Below are positions 44,098-54,309 of a DNA stretch of 64,000 bases, piece after piece. The stretch lies in contig CP019882.1 in the NCBI GenBank assembly GCA_002007745.1, positions 5,084,001 through 5,148,000 on the forward strand. The letters run 5' to 3'. Source of the DNA: Mycolicibacterium litorale. Lineage in GTDB: Bacteria; Actinomycetota; Actinomycetes; Mycobacteriales; Mycobacteriaceae. A program made the position numbers and the translations under genes. The notes beneath the pieces are model-generated. The model worked only from the letters and a program-made list of their open reading frames with translations, had not been told where the DNA came from and ran no database searches. Numbering within the stretch: position 1 is the stretch's first letter; each line of letters opens with the position of its first letter.

Positions 44098-46390
44098 CCG
44101 AAGAGCCCGGGCAGCACTTTCTCGGAGGTGGTGCGCAACTCTTCCAGCGTCACCGTGAACTGGCCCTGTACCTCGACCGAGTCCGAGCCCGGGTCGGACA
44201 CACCGATTCGGGTCGCCGGGAGGCCGCGTGCTTCACACATGGCGATGAAGCGGCTCTCCTCGGTGCGCGGCACCGCAACCAGCGCACGGCCGGCAGACTC
44301 GGAGAACAGCATCACGAAGGGATCGGATCCTTCCGGAAGCAGGACGCGGCAACCGGTTTCACCTGCCAACGCGGCCTCGACCACCGCTTGCGCCAGACCG
44401 CCTTCGCTCAGGTCGTGCGCGGCCGACGCCAGCCCGTCCCGCGACGCCGCCGTCAGCACCTCGGCCAACAGCTTCTCGCGGTCGAGGTCGACGGTCGGGG
44501 AACTCCGCCGAGATGGTCGGCGGTGACCTGCGCCCAGATCGAGCCGTCGAATTCGTCACGGGTATCGCCGAGCAGGAACAAGGTCTCACCCGGCTCGTTG
44601 CCGAGCCCGGTCGGCAGCCGCCGGGTCACGTCGTCGATCACGCCGAGTACACCGACCACCGGCGTCGGCAGAATAGCCGTCGCTCCGGTCTGGTTGTAGA
44701 AGCTGACATTGCCGCCGGTGACGGGTATGCCGAGAGCGGCACATCCATCGGCCAATCCACGGACTGCCTGAGAGAACTGCCACATCACCCCCGGATCTTC
44801 CGGGGAGCCGAAGTTCAGGCAGTTGGTCACCGCGATCGGGGTGGCGCCGGTGACCGCGACGTTGCGATACGCCTCGGCCAGGGCCAGCTGGGCGCCGGTA
44901 TAGGGGTCCAGCTGGGTGTAACGGCCAGAGGCATCGGTGGACACCGCGATACCGCGACCGGTCTCCTCGTCGATGCGCAGCACGCCGCCGTCGGCGTGCT
45001 CGGCGAGCACGGTGTTGCCGCGCACATAGCGGTCGTACTGCTCGGTGATGAACGCCCGACTGCACAGGTGCGGGCTGCCCACCATCGCCAACAACGTCGC
45101 ACGCAGTTCGTCGCCGGTGCGTGGCCGGGACAACCCGGCGGAGGTGTCGGCGTTGAGATCGTCCTGCCAGTCCGGGCGGGCCAGCGGCCGCTGGTAGACC
45201 GGGCCCTCGTGGGCCACCGTGCGGGGCGGCACGTCCACGACGCACTCGCCGTGCCAGCTGATCTGCAGCCGGTCGCCTTCGGTGACCTCACCGATCACGG
45301 TCGCCAGCACGTCCCACTTGCGGCAGACCGCCAGGAACGCCTCGACGTTCTCCGGGGCAACGACTGCACACATGCGTTCCTGAGACTCGCTGGACAGGAT
45401 CTCCGCCGGGCTCATATTGGCCGCGCGCAGCGGCACCCGGTCCAGCTCGATAGCCATCCCACCATCACCGGCGGATGCCAACTCCGATGTGGCACAGGAC
45501 AATCCGGCACCACCCAGATCCTGGATGCCGATCACCAGACCGGCCGCGTAGAGCTCAAGACAACACTCGATGAGCACCTTCTCCATGAACGGGTCGCCCA
45601 CCTGCACGCTGGGCAGCTTCTTGCGGCCCGGCCCGGACCCTTCGTCGCCGCCGAAGGTGTCACTGGCCAGCACCGAGACGCCGCCGATGCCGTCGAGGCC
45701 GGTGCGCGCGCCGAACAGGATGATCTTGTTGCCGGCACCGGAGGCGAACGCCAGGTGCAGGTCTTCCTTGCGCAGCACACCCACGCACAGCGCGTTGACC
45801 AACGGGTTGCCGGCGTAGGAGGCATCGAAGACGGTCTCACCGCCGATATTGGGCAGGCCCAGGGAATTGCCGTAGCCGCCGACACCGCGCACCACCCCGT
45901 CGAGCACGCGACGGGTGTCGGGTGCGTCGGCGGCACCGAAGCGGAGCTGGTCCATGACGGCGACCGGGCGAGCCCCCATCGCCATGATGTCGCGCACGAT
46001 CCCGCCGACACCGGTGGCCGCCCCCTGATAGGGCTCGACGTAGGACGGGTGGTTGTGCGACTCGACCTTGAAGGTGACCGCCCAGCCGTCGCCGATGTCG
46101 ACCACGCCGGCGTTCTCACCGATCCCGGCGAGCATCGCCTTGCGCATCTCGTCGGTCGTCGTCTCGCCGAAGTAGCGCAGATGGACCTTGGAGGATTTGT
46201 AGGAGCAGTGTTCGCTCCACATCACCGAGTACATCGCCAGTTCGGCATCGGTGGGTCTGCGGCCGAGAATGTCGCGGATGCGCTGGTATTCGTCGTCTTT
46301 GAGACCGAGTTCGCGATACGGCTGCGGGTGGTCGGGGGTGGTCGCCGCGTGGTCGACGGTGTCGACTGCTCCAGAGAGCCCAGATGTCAC
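44094..46390 (-). pseudogene. purL: Phosphoribosylformylglycinamidine synthase PurL with a one-base frameshift
   Basis: FGAM synthase large subunit. From GTG 46390 the frame runs to 44453 and ends abnormally as [21 protein letters not shown]. The downstream frame contains [15 protein letters not shown] and ends at 44094 as ...[10 protein letters not shown]. Adding one C on the coding strand (G-run 44497-44500 on plus) reads [18 protein letters not shown] and restores about 765 residues, normal for PurL. Motifs are intact: [28 protein letters not shown] and [15 protein letters not shown] seven bases upstream of 46390 suggests a leaderless mRNA. A genuine defect in purL would cause purine auxotrophy, so sequence error is more likely. 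Confidence 0.9.
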
Positions 46391-46420
46391 ACGCACAGTC
46401 TAGTTTGCAGATCCGTCATG

Positions 46421-47023
46421 TCAGGTTTCGGCGATTCGCGCCGCCTCCACAAGGGCTCGGATCGCCCACCGCCGGACCTCGCGGGCACGCGTGGCAGGCA
46501 GCTGCAGGACATCGGTGAAGGCCACCATCGACTCGGTGCCGATCATCACCGCCAGCGCACTCGCCAGCGCCTCCAGGGCATCGGGCCGGAACTGGTCGCG
46601 GGCCGGCGCCAGTGCGGCGTCGATGAGCGCGGCCCGCCGGTTCTGGCGCACGGGGTAGTCGCCGGTATCGGTGCTCCGCTGCAAGGACTGCGCGAGCATG
46701 ACCCGGAAGGCCGGCTCGTTGGCGGCCATCATGTCGGTGAGAGCCTCGTCGAGGCGCTCCAGCCGTTCGACCGGATCGTCGCTGGCCCTGGCGAAGAGTT
46801 CACCGGCGTCGGGCATCGCCCAGTCCAGCGTCGCCTCGACGATCAGCATCTCGGCATTGGGAAAGTAGCGATAGGCCGTCGCGCGGGACACCTGCGCCTG
46901 CGCCGCGACATCTTCGACGGTGATCCGGCAACCCTGGCGAAGCAGCCGGGATGCCGCCTCCAGCAAGTCCTTTCGGGTGCGCGCCCGCTGGTTGTGTCGA
47001 CCCGACGCCTCCTCGGCCACCAC
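46421..47023 (-). CDS. TetR-family transcriptional regulator
   Basis: A 200-residue regulator. HTH at about 15-60 (TRKDLLEAASRLLRQGCRITVEDVAAQAQVSRATAYRYFPNAEML). The rest is the helical ligand domain. GTG 47023 lies just after the stop of the NTF2-like gene (TGA-G-GTG), so the two are coupled. The open frame extends far upstream through that gene and is not real there. It probably represses its own operon through the perfect palindrome at 47490-47507. Confidence 0.9.
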   Translation of the reverse strand: MVAEEASGRHNQRARTRKDLLEAASRLLRQGCRITVEDVAAQAQVSRATAYRYFPNAEMLIVEATLDWAMPDAGELFARASDDPVERLERLDEALTDMMAANEPAFRVMLAQSLQRSTDTGDYPVRQNRRAALIDAALAPARDQFRPDALEALASALAVMIGTESMVAFTDVLQLPATRAREVRRWAIRALVEAARIAET

Positions 47024-47024
47024 C

Positions 47025-47447
47025 TCAGGCCTGCGGCAGCTGGGCGATGATTGCCGCCAGGTCGATCCACACGTTCTCACGCTGGATCTCGCCGCCGTCG
47101 GCGAAGTCGATGACGTGCAGCAGCCGGAACTCGAGGGGCCGGTCGTTGCCCGCGAGCCCGAATGGCCTCCCCGGTGCGCGGCCACGCCACAACGATTCGT
47201 CGACGACGAAATTCTCGCCGTAGCGCCGCCGCAGGGTGTGCATCTCCCCCTCGGAGAGGTCGGCGAACAGGCCTTCGTAGAAGGCCCGGGCACCGTCGTG
47301 GCCGTGGGTGGGCCCGGCTGGCGAGCCGACGATGTCGTGTTCGACGTCGGCTGCCAGTGTCGCCAGGACACCCTCGATATCGTCGGCGGCCTCGAAGCGG
47401 AAATGCTCGTCGAGTTTGCGATCCATCTCATCGCGAGTCAGTGCCAT
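47025..47447 (-). CDS. SnoaL/NTF2-like nuclear transport factor 2 family protein
   Basis: A 140-residue cone-fold protein: LTRDEMDRKLDEHFRFEAADDIEGVLATLAADVEHDIVG is the usual N-terminal helix-sheet of SnoaL-like proteins, followed by FYEGLFADLSEGE and the strand LEFRLLHVIDFADGGEI. ATG 47447 has GAGG upstream; a start at 47483 is possible. Such proteins are often isomerases or hydrolases of small polyketide- or terpenoid-like molecules. First gene of a two-gene operon with its TetR regulator. Confidence 0.85.
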   Translation of the reverse strand: MALTRDEMDRKLDEHFRFEAADDIEGVLATLAADVEHDIVGSPAGPTHGHDGARAFYEGLFADLSEGEMHTLRRRYGENFVVDESLWRGRAPGRPFGLAGNDRPLEFRLLHVIDFADGGEIQRENVWIDLAAIIAQLPQA

Positions 47448-47489
47448 GGCGTTCCTCGGGCGATCGGTCGGCGGGACGCTCATACGTTA

Positions 47490-47507
47490 ATGAGACACCA
47501 GTCTCAT
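47490..47507. promoter_or_regulatory. Perfect palindrome, TetR operator candidate
   Basis: ATGAGAC-ACCA-GTCTCAT: seven perfectly paired bases on each side of a four-base centre. It lies 43 bp upstream of the SnoaL-like gene start, in the gap to the upstream antiporter gene. It is the obvious site for the TetR regulator encoded second in the operon. Confidence 0.65.
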
Positions 47508-47525
47508 GTCAATACACGCATCTCA

Positions 47526-48797
47526 TCAGTGCTCGGCCGAGCGCACCACGGATTCCACGCCCTGGCGATCCACCGCGGCCCGGCGGACCAGCACCGGCCC
47601 CACCGCGCCGTGGATCAACACGCTGCCGAGGACCACGATGACCATGACGGTGAGCAAGGTCTCGGCGGGATCGTCGGGCAGCACGGTGTAGGCCAACAAG
47701 CCCAGGGCGATGCTGGCGGTGCCGCTGGGACCCAGCCCGGCCAGCAGTGTCCGCTCCGGCCGGGACAGCCCCGAGCGCAGCAGCACCAGGGTGACCGGGA
47801 CGGCGCGGACGACCGTCAGGACCAGGACTCCGAACACCACCTGGCTCACGTCGACGCCGTCTTCCAGGACGTACCAGGCGACCGCACCGAAGGAGAACCA
47901 GACCACCGCCGTGAGCAGGAAGTTGACGTCGTGGATGAATTCCTGTTCCCGGCTGTCGTCGATGTAGCGCCGGGTGCTGTTGTAGGCGATCCCGCAGACG
48001 AATGCGGCGACGAAGCCGTTGCCGTGCACGCCCACGTTCACGACGTAGGTCAGCACCGGCGCCCCGACCACCAGAACCCGGCGGGACTGCTCGGTCATGA
48101 AGCCACGCCTGTCGGCGGCGTTCGCTAGCCACGCCAGACCGCCGCCCACCAGCAGGCCCAGCGCAACGGCGACGGCCAGATGCGGCAGTCCGCCCCGCAC
48201 CGCGGCAATTACACTCTCGGCCTTGGTGTGCGCGCCGGTGGACAGCGACAACGCGAACAGATAGACCGGGGCGACGACACCGTCGGCATACCCCTCTTCG
48301 ACGTTGAACAGCTGGCGCACCCGCAGCGGGATCCGCTCGTCGTGCAGGAAGGACACCACCGGCGCGAAGTCGATGGGGACCACCACGCACGCCATCACCA
48401 GCAGGATCGGCCAGGACAGCCCGGGCAGCAGTCCCAGTCCGATGAAGACGGCCGCGGCCAGGCTGATGGGCAGGGCGACGAACAGCATCCGCAGGGCCAG
48501 CTTGGCCTGTCCCCCGAAGAACCCGCCGCGAATGCTTGCCGCGTGTTCGAAAAGCACGATCGCCAGGATCGTTTCGATGACGGGTTCGACCGCGTGTGCG
48601 TCGATCGCGATCGCGAAGGCATCGTGGGTGGCGAACCCGACCAGGCCACCGGCGAACACCAGCGTCATCACCGGGGTGATCCCCCACCGCTGCAACCGGC
48701 GGGCGACGAGCGACCAGATGACGATCGTGGCAGCTATCCCCGCGACCGTCCACACCACGGGAATGATTATTGCCCGGGCGTCAGTGCGGTGCGACAC
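47526..48797 (-). CDS. Cation:proton antiporter (NhaP/CPA1-like)
   Basis: A 423-residue membrane protein with about 12 spans. The transport-site segment VVVPIDFAPVVSFLHDERIP (about residues 138-157) matches the TDP.../ND-like region of CPA1 antiporters, and GIAYNSTRRYIDD and GLGPSGTASIALGLLAY are family-like. Likely Na+/H+ or K+/H+ exchange at the plasma membrane. GTG 48797. It precedes the SnoaL-TetR operon on the same strand but is separated from it by the palindrome. Confidence 0.88.
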   Translation of the reverse strand: MSHRTDARAIIIPVVWTVAGIAATIVIWSLVARRLQRWGITPVMTLVFAGGLVGFATHDAFAIAIDAHAVEPVIETILAIVLFEHAASIRGGFFGGQAKLALRMLFVALPISLAAAVFIGLGLLPGLSWPILLVMACVVVPIDFAPVVSFLHDERIPLRVRQLFNVEEGYADGVVAPVYLFALSLSTGAHTKAESVIAAVRGGLPHLAVAVALGLLVGGGLAWLANAADRRGFMTEQSRRVLVVGAPVLTYVVNVGVHGNGFVAAFVCGIAYNSTRRYIDDSREQEFIHDVNFLLTAVVWFSFGAVAWYVLEDGVDVSQVVFGVLVLTVVRAVPVTLVLLRSGLSRPERTLLAGLGPSGTASIALGLLAYTVLPDDPAETLLTVMVIVVLGSVLIHGAVGPVLVRRAAVDRQGVESVVRSAEH

Positions 48798-48848
48798 ATA
48801 GAGCGCGACGGGCCGACACCACGACCGGACGCCGCCCGCACCCGTTTT

Positions 48849-50123
48849 TTACAGTGGCGTCAAAAATGCTTGCAGCGCAGCCGCATACGCCGCCACATCG
48901 GCCGCACCCATCAGCTCCCGCGCCGAATGCATGGCCAGTTGGGCGGCACCGACGTCGACCGTGGGGATGCCGGTCCGAGCCGACGTCATCGGCCCGATCG
49001 TCGAGCCGCACGGCAGGTCCGCGCGATGTTCGTAGCGCTGCAGCGGCACCCCGGCCTGTCGGCAGGCCAGCTCGAATGCGGCCGCGGTCCGGCCGTCGGT
49101 GGCGTAGCGCAAGTTGGGCTGCACCTTGAGCACCGGACCGCCGTTGACCGCGATCAGGTGCCCCGGCTCGTGCCGGTCGGGGTAATTGGGATGCGTCGCG
49201 TGGGCCATGTCGCCGGACGCCACCATCGACGCGGTCAGCCGACGCAGGAAGTCTTCCCGGTCCCCGCCGCCCGACAAGACAATCCGCTCCAAGGTGGTCA
49301 GCAGCAGATCGGACTGCGCGCCGTGATCGGACGTCGATCCGACTTCCTCGTGGTCGAACAGCGCCAACACCGGCACGTACCCGCGCGGCTCCGCGGCCAG
49401 GAACGCCTCCAAGCCCGCATAGCAGGTGCCCTGATTGTCCAGCCTTGGTGCGCTGACGAATTCGCCGTTCGAGCCGATCAGTGCCGACGGCGTGAGGTCG
49501 TGGGTCATCAGGTCTGCGGCCAGCACGTCATCGGGTAGCACCCCGGCCCACTCGGCCGCATAGTCCAGAAATGATCTCGGCACCTCACCCAGGCCCCAGA
49601 CGGCGTTGACATGCCGTTGCGGATCCAGCTTGACCGCCGCCCGGTCGTCGGCCAGGTGGATGGCCAGCTGCGGAACCCGCAGGATCGGCTCGTCGATGAG
49701 CACCAGCCGGTGTGACACGCCGCCCTCGGCGTCCGGGTCGCGCACCGACAGTCGCCCACTGATGCCCAGATCGCGGTCCAGCCAGGAATTGAGCCATGCC
49801 CCGCCGTACGGCTCGAGCGCCACCACCTGCCAGCCCGCCACCACCCGGTCGGGATGCTGCTTGACTCGCAGATTGGGGCTGTCGGTGTGCCCGCCGACGA
49901 TCCGGAACGGCCGATCGGGCTGCCCCGTCCCGTCCCAGGCGACCACGGACCCGGCCCGCACAGTGAAGAACCGTCCGGCGCGATCCGGCCATCGATCGGT
50001 TTCCGCCAACTCGCTGTAGCCGGCGGCACGCAACCGCCGGGCGACCGTCTCACAGACGTGAAACGGCGAGGGTGACGCGTCGATGAACTCGCACAAGCCG
50101 TGCGCACTGGCCCCGGTGGACAT
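48849..50123 (-). CDS. pepC: M18-family aspartyl aminopeptidase-like peptidase
   Basis: About 424 residues of an M18 metallo-aminopeptidase. Metal ligands and motifs are in [52 protein letters not shown] and [19 protein letters not shown]. It would remove N-terminal acidic residues from peptides in the cytosol as a dodecamer. I prefer ATG 50123 ([13 protein letters not shown]), which matches the known mycobacterial N-terminus; ATG 50147 adds eight residues. Divergent from the DyP peroxidase gene. Corresponds to Rv0800. Confidence 0.92.
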   Translation of the reverse strand: MSTGASAHGLCEFIDASPSPFHVCETVARRLRAAGYSELAETDRWPDRAGRFFTVRAGSVVAWDGTGQPDRPFRIVGGHTDSPNLRVKQHPDRVVAGWQVVALEPYGGAWLNSWLDRDLGISGRLSVRDPDAEGGVSHRLVLIDEPILRVPQLAIHLADDRAAVKLDPQRHVNAVWGLGEVPRSFLDYAAEWAGVLPDDVLAADLMTHDLTPSALIGSNGEFVSAPRLDNQGTCYAGLEAFLAAEPRGYVPVLALFDHEEVGSTSDHGAQSDLLLTTLERIVLSGGGDREDFLRRLTASMVASGDMAHATHPNYPDRHEPGHLIAVNGGPVLKVQPNLRYATDGRTAAAFELACRQAGVPLQRYEHRADLPCGSTIGPMTSARTGIPTVDVGAAQLAMHSARELMGAADVAAYAAALQAFLTPL

Positions 50124-50165
50124 GTTCACCATCATCGCCGACGCCATCTTCGATAGGGTCAGACG

Positions 50166-51191
50166 GTGCCCTCCCCGCTACCCCAACCGGTACTGGCGCC
50201 CCTGACGCCCGCGGCCATCTTCCTGGTGGCCACCATCGACGACGGCGGTGAGGCGACGGTCCACGACGCCTTGCCCGACCTGTCCGGCCTGGTGCGCGCG
50301 ATCGGCTTCCGAGACCCGTCCAAGAACCTCTCGATGGTCACCTCCATCGGCTCCGAGGCCTGGGATCGGTTGTTCTCCGGTCCGCGGCCCAAGGACCTGC
50401 ATCCGTTCATCGAACTGCACGGGGCCCGCCATCACGCCCCCGCCACCCCGGGTGATCTGCTTTTCCACATCCGCGCCGAGGTGCTCGACGTGTGCTTCGA
50501 ACTGGCCGGCAGGGTGGCCAAGGCGATGGCCGGGGCGATCACCATCGTCGACGAGGTGCACGGCTTCAAGTTCTTCGACAACCGCGACCTGCTGGGGTTC
50601 GTCGACGGGACCGAGAACCCCGGCGGCCCGCTTGCGGTCAGTGCCAGCCAGATCGGTGACGAGGACCCCGATTTCGCCGGCGGATGTTACGTGCACGTGC
50701 AGAAGTACGTCCACGACATGTCGTCGTGGGAGTCGCTGTCGGTCACCGAACAGGAACGGGTGATCGGCCGCACCAAGCTCGAGGACATCGAACTCGACGA
50801 CGCGGTCAAACCGGCCAATTCCCATCTGGCACTGAACGTCATCACCGACGAGGACGGCAACGAACTCAAGATCGTCCGGCACAACATGCCGTTCGGCGAG
50901 GTGGGCAAGGGCGAGTACGGCACGTACTACATCGGCTACTCCCGTTCTCCCGGCGTCACCGAGAAGATGCTGGAGAACATGTTCATCGGTGACCCGCCGG
51001 GTAACACCGATCGCATCTTGGACTTCTCCACCGCCTTGACCGGTGGGATGTTCTTCACCCCGCTCGTCGACTTTCTCGATGATCCGCCGCCGATGCCGGG
51101 GATCGGGGATACCACGGCGGAGCTCCCGGCACCTGTAACCACCTCCGACGGCTCACTGGCGATCGGCAGTCTGAAAGGACAGTCTCGATGA
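50166..51191 (+). CDS. Dye-decolorizing peroxidase (DyP), encapsulin cargo
   Basis: A 341-residue heme peroxidase of the DyP family. [12 protein letters not shown] contains the conserved GxxDG motif with the distal Asp. The proximal His is in the ANSHLALNV region, and the distal Arg lies in the later [24 protein letters not shown] segment. The C-terminus ends in [14 protein letters not shown], a typical encapsulin targeting peptide. GTG 50166 follows TAGGGT by six bases (leaderless). The stop overlaps the encapsulin start (ATGA). It oxidises phenolic or other substrates with peroxide inside the nanocompartment; corresponds to Rv0799c. Confidence 0.94.
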   Translation: MPSPLPQPVLAPLTPAAIFLVATIDDGGEATVHDALPDLSGLVRAIGFRDPSKNLSMVTSIGSEAWDRLFSGPRPKDLHPFIELHGARHHAPATPGDLLFHIRAEVLDVCFELAGRVAKAMAGAITIVDEVHGFKFFDNRDLLGFVDGTENPGGPLAVSASQIGDEDPDFAGGCYVHVQKYVHDMSSWESLSVTEQERVIGRTKLEDIELDDAVKPANSHLALNVITDEDGNELKIVRHNMPFGEVGKGEYGTYYIGYSRSPGVTEKMLENMFIGDPPGNTDRILDFSTALTGGMFFTPLVDFLDDPPPMPGIGDTTAELPAPVTTSDGSLAIGSLKGQSR

Positions 51192-51985
51192 ACAACCTCT
51201 ACCGCGAGCTCGCACCGATCACGGAATCGGCTTGGGGTGAAATCGAATTGGAGGCAACCCGCACCTTCAAGCGGCACATCGCGGGCCGACGTGTGGTCGA
51301 TGTCAGCGACCCGGGCGGCCCGGTCACGGCGGCGGTGAGCACCGGTCATCTGCGTGACGTCCCGGCGCCGGCCGACGGTGTGGTGGCCCACCTGCGCGAG
51401 TCCAAGCCCCTGGTGCGGCTGCGGGTGCCCTTCACGGTGTCGCGCACGGCCATCGACGACGTCGAGCGCGGCGCCCAGGACTCCGACTGGGACCCGGTCA
51501 AGGACGCCGCCAAGAAGCTGGCGTTCATCGAGGACCGCGCGATTTTCGAGGGGTATGCGGCCGCATCGATCGACGGGATCCGCACCTGCAGTTCCAACCC
51601 GGCGTTGGCGCTGCCAGACGATCCGCGCGGGTTCCCCGATGTGATCTCCCAGGCGCTCTCCGAACTTCGGCTGGCCGGCGTCGACGGACCGTACTCGGTA
51701 CTACTGTCCGCTGACGCCTACACCAAGGTCAGCGAGACGACCGAGCACGGCTATCCGATCCGCGAGCATCTCAACCGGCTGGTGGACGGCGAGATCATCT
51801 GGGCGCCGGCCATCGACGGCGCGTTCGTGCTGAGTACCCGCGGCGGTGACTTCGACCTGCAGTTGGGCACCGACGTCGCGATCGGTTATCTGAGCCATGA
51901 CGCCGACACCGTGCAGCTCTACATGCAGGAGACGTTGACGTTCCTGTGCTACACGGCCGAGGCGTCGGTGGCGCTGACTGCCTGA
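51188..51985 (+). CDS. Encapsulin shell protein (Cfp29-like, family 1)
   Basis: A 265-residue HK97-fold shell protein, N-terminus [20 protein letters not shown]. The P-domain and E-loop segments (ARTFKRHIAGRRVVDVSDPGG-like TFKRHIAGRRVVDV; RLRVPFTVSRTAIDDVERG) and the C-terminal A-domain (YLSHDADTVQLYMQETLTFLCYTAEASVAL) are as in Cfp29 (Rv0798c). Sixty copies are expected to form a T=1 shell about 24 nm wide that takes up the DyP through its C-terminal peptide. Translational coupling sets cargo and shell in one mRNA. Confidence 0.96.
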   Translation: MNNLYRELAPITESAWGEIELEATRTFKRHIAGRRVVDVSDPGGPVTAAVSTGHLRDVPAPADGVVAHLRESKPLVRLRVPFTVSRTAIDDVERGAQDSDWDPVKDAAKKLAFIEDRAIFEGYAAASIDGIRTCSSNPALALPDDPRGFPDVISQALSELRLAGVDGPYSVLLSADAYTKVSETTEHGYPIREHLNRLVDGEIIWAPAIDGAFVLSTRGGDFDLQLGTDVAIGYLSHDADTVQLYMQETLTFLCYTAEASVALTA

Positions 51986-51996
51986 GGCGGCACCCT

Positions 51997-52671
51997 TCAG
52001 GCGGTCAGCACGGCGTCCAGCGCCGAGTAGAACAGTCCCAGCCCGTCGTCGGACGGACCGGTCAGCGCCTCGGTGGCGTGCTCGGGGTGCGGCATGAGCC
52101 CGACGACCCGGCCGTTGGCCGAACTGATGCCGGCGATGTCACGCAGGGAGCCGTTGGGGTTCTCGGCGTAGCGGAACACCACCCGGCCCTCGCCCTCGAG
52201 TTCGTCGAGCACCGCCTCGCTGGCCACATACCGGCCCTCACCGGACTTCAGCGGTACCAGCAGCTCGGCACCCCACTCGTAGCGTGAGGTCCACGCGCTG
52301 GTGATGGAATCCACCTTCAGCCACACGTCGCGGCAGACGAAGTGCAGGCCGGCGTTGCGGGTCAGCGCGCCCGGCAGCAGGCCGGCCTCGCAGAGCACCT
52401 GGAAGCCGTTGCAGATCCCCAGCACCGGCATTCCCTGCCCCGCCGCGGCGATGACCTCACCCATGACGGGGGCGAACTTCGCGATGGCCCCGCAGCGCAG
52501 GTAGTCGCCGTAGGAGAACCCGCCCGGCACCACCACCGCGTCGACACCCTTGAGATCGGCGTCACCGTGCCAGAGGCTGACCGGCTCCGCACCCGCGAGC
52601 CGCACCGCGCGTGCCGCGTCGACGTCGTCGAGTGTGCCGGGGAAGGTGATGACCCCGATGCGCGCGCTCAT
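51997..52671 (-). CDS. purQ: Phosphoribosylformylglycinamidine synthase, glutaminase subunit
   Basis: A 224-residue class I glutamine amidotransferase. Nucleophile Cys in [11 protein letters not shown] (about 88); His/Glu in [11 protein letters not shown]. It supplies ammonia to PurL with PurS. ATG 52671 overlaps the purS stop by four bases. Confidence 0.97.
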   Translation of the reverse strand: MSARIGVITFPGTLDDVDAARAVRLAGAEPVSLWHGDADLKGVDAVVVPGGFSYGDYLRCGAIAKFAPVMGEVIAAAGQGMPVLGICNGFQVLCEAGLLPGALTRNAGLHFVCRDVWLKVDSITSAWTSRYEWGAELLVPLKSGEGRYVASEAVLDELEGEGRVVFRYAENPNGSLRDIAGISSANGRVVGLMPHPEHATEALTGPSDDGLGLFYSALDAVLTA

Positions 52672-52907
52672 GCCGGGTCCCGGACGACCGACCAGTCTTC
52701 GATGACGGTGTTGGCCAGCAGCGACTCGGCGATCTCGGCGAGTTCGGAGTCGCTGACCGATTCATCGACTTCGAGCTCGAATCGCTTGCCCTGTCGGACA
52801 TCTGAAATTCCGGCGTGTCCCAGACGGCCCAATGCGCCGACGATCGCCTGACCTTGCGGGTCGAGGATCTCGGCTTTGGGCATCACGTTGACCACCACTC
52901 GGGGCAC
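52668..52907 (-). CDS. purS: Phosphoribosylformylglycinamidine synthase subunit PurS
   Basis: A 79-residue protein ([31 protein letters not shown]). This small alpha/beta subunit bridges PurQ and the small-type PurL. It is coupled to purQ, and purL lies about 6 kb away in this genome. Confidence 0.95.
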   Translation of the reverse strand: MPRVVVNVMPKAEILDPQGQAIVGALGRLGHAGISDVRQGKRFELEVDESVSDSELAEIAESLLANTVIEDWSVVRDPA

Positions 52908-52958
52908 GGGCGCTCCTGCTGACGTCGGCGAATATTGCGGTTCAACTCTACCGGCGGG

Positions 52959-53615
52959 TCACGGGCACGACCCGATGTAGGCCGTGCACAGCGGCGCGCC
53001 GAGGGCGTCGAGGACGGTGTCGTCGGCGATCAGGGGCCATGGCGTCAGCGGCGGCGCGGTGGACCACAGGGCCAGCTCCGTCACGGTGCTGTTGGCCGGA
53101 TTGGCCACCAGATACTGGTGCAGGATCACCGGCCCGCTGATCACGGCGGCCACCTGGTCGGGCTGCACGGTGGTCAGCGACGGCGACGCCAGCGCGTTGG
53201 TGCGCTGGCATGACCGCAGGGCCGCGACGGCGGCGCCGAAAACGTCCTCCGCGAGTTGACCACCTCGCCAGGTCTCCCCACGCCAGTGCACCACCTGCGC
53301 CTGCAGCTGCCACTGCCCCTCGGGATTGATCACCGTCGCCCGCTCGGCGACGGCATAGCTGCGGGGATCCTGGGCCACCGGCGGCGTCCCGCACAGCTCC
53401 TCGAATCGGAACCGGGGCGAGGACGCGGTGGCCGCCACGCCGGCCAGCCGAGGCCACGCGTAGCGCGCGTTCAGCGGCATCGCCCACGGCGCGATCCACG
53501 CCGCATCCGGGATGCGGTCACAATTGGGCGGGCAGTTCACCGGTGGGTCGGCGACAGCACGCGGTGCGACGGCCAGCCCACCGGCCAGCAGCGTCACCGC
53601 GAAGAGCAACCGCAT
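52959..53615 (-). CDS. Secreted protein of unknown function
   Basis: A 218-residue exported protein with signal MRLLFAVTLLAGGLAVAPRAVA and a Cys-rich start of the mature chain (DPPVNCPPNCDRIPDAAWI). The globular part has recurring Trp and short beta-type segments (GQWQLQAQVVHWRGETWRGG; TVTELALWSTAPPLTPWPL) and ends CTAYIGSCP, so one or two disulfides are likely. ATG 53615 is used; the frame continues upstream across the divergent MBL gene but that part is antisense. Position upstream of purS is conserved among mycobacteria as I recall. Function unknown. Confidence 0.78.
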   Translation of the reverse strand: MRLLFAVTLLAGGLAVAPRAVADPPVNCPPNCDRIPDAAWIAPWAMPLNARYAWPRLAGVAATASSPRFRFEELCGTPPVAQDPRSYAVAERATVINPEGQWQLQAQVVHWRGETWRGGQLAEDVFGAAVAALRSCQRTNALASPSLTTVQPDQVAAVISGPVILHQYLVANPANSTVTELALWSTAPPLTPWPLIADDTVLDALGAPLCTAYIGSCP

Positions 53616-53660
53616 GGTTCTTATATTTCTCAGCCTCCCCCTGCGCGCACAATCGTAAGC

Positions 53661-54299
53661 ATGGAACTGACGCATTTCGGTCATTCGTGCCTTCTTGCCG
53701 ACTTCGACGGCACCACGCTGCTGTTCGATCCCGGCAACTTCTCGCACGGCTTCGAGGGTGTGACCGGGCTGGCGGCGATCCTGATCACCCACCAACACCC
53801 CGACCATGCCGACCGCGACCGGCTGCCTGCGCTGGTCGAGGCCAACCCCAACGCCGTGCTGTACGCCGATCCGGCGACCGCCGCCGAGTTGGGCGAACCC
53901 TGGCACCCGGTGCACGTCGGCGACGAGTTGAACGTCGCCGGGCTGGCGATTCGTGGCGTCGGCGGCCGGCACGCCGTCATCCATCCGGAGATCCCGGTGA
54001 TCGACAACATCTCCTATCTTGTCGGCGATGCCGAGCACCCGGCCCGGCTGATGCATCCCGGTGACGCGTTGTTCGTCCCCGGCGAGCCGGTGGACGTGCT
54101 GGCCACCCCGGCAGCCGCACCGTGGATGAAGATCTCCGAGGCCGTCGACTATCTGCGCGCGGTGGCGCCGGCGCATGCGGTGCCCATCCATCAAGGTGTA
54201 ATTGCCCCGGAGGCCCGCGGGATCTACTACGGTCGGCTCACCGAGATGACCGACACCGACTTGCGGGTTCTGCCGGAAGAGAATTCGGTGCGATTCTGA
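53661..54299 (+). CDS. MBL-fold metal-dependent hydrolase (UlaG-like)
   Basis: A 212-residue metallo-beta-lactamase fold protein. ITHQHPDHADRDR is the HxHxDH metal motif (about 45); GGRHAVIHPEIPVIDN and the late HQGV His complete the site. CACAAT at 53648-53653 lies seven bases before ATG 53661 (leaderless promoter). Followed 10 bp later by an SDR on the same strand. Substrate unknown. Confidence 0.88.
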   Translation: MELTHFGHSCLLADFDGTTLLFDPGNFSHGFEGVTGLAAILITHQHPDHADRDRLPALVEANPNAVLYADPATAAELGEPWHPVHVGDELNVAGLAIRGVGGRHAVIHPEIPVIDNISYLVGDAEHPARLMHPGDALFVPGEPVDVLATPAAAPWMKISEAVDYLRAVAPAHAVPIHQGVIAPEARGIYYGRLTEMTDTDLRVLPEENSVRF

Positions 54300-54309
54300 T
54301 GAGCCCCTC

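Noticed and set aside
44513-47050. An 845-codon plus-strand open frame
   Set aside because: It is the antisense shadow of purL and the downstream TetR gene; no recognisable motifs, and it would overlap several better-supported genes.
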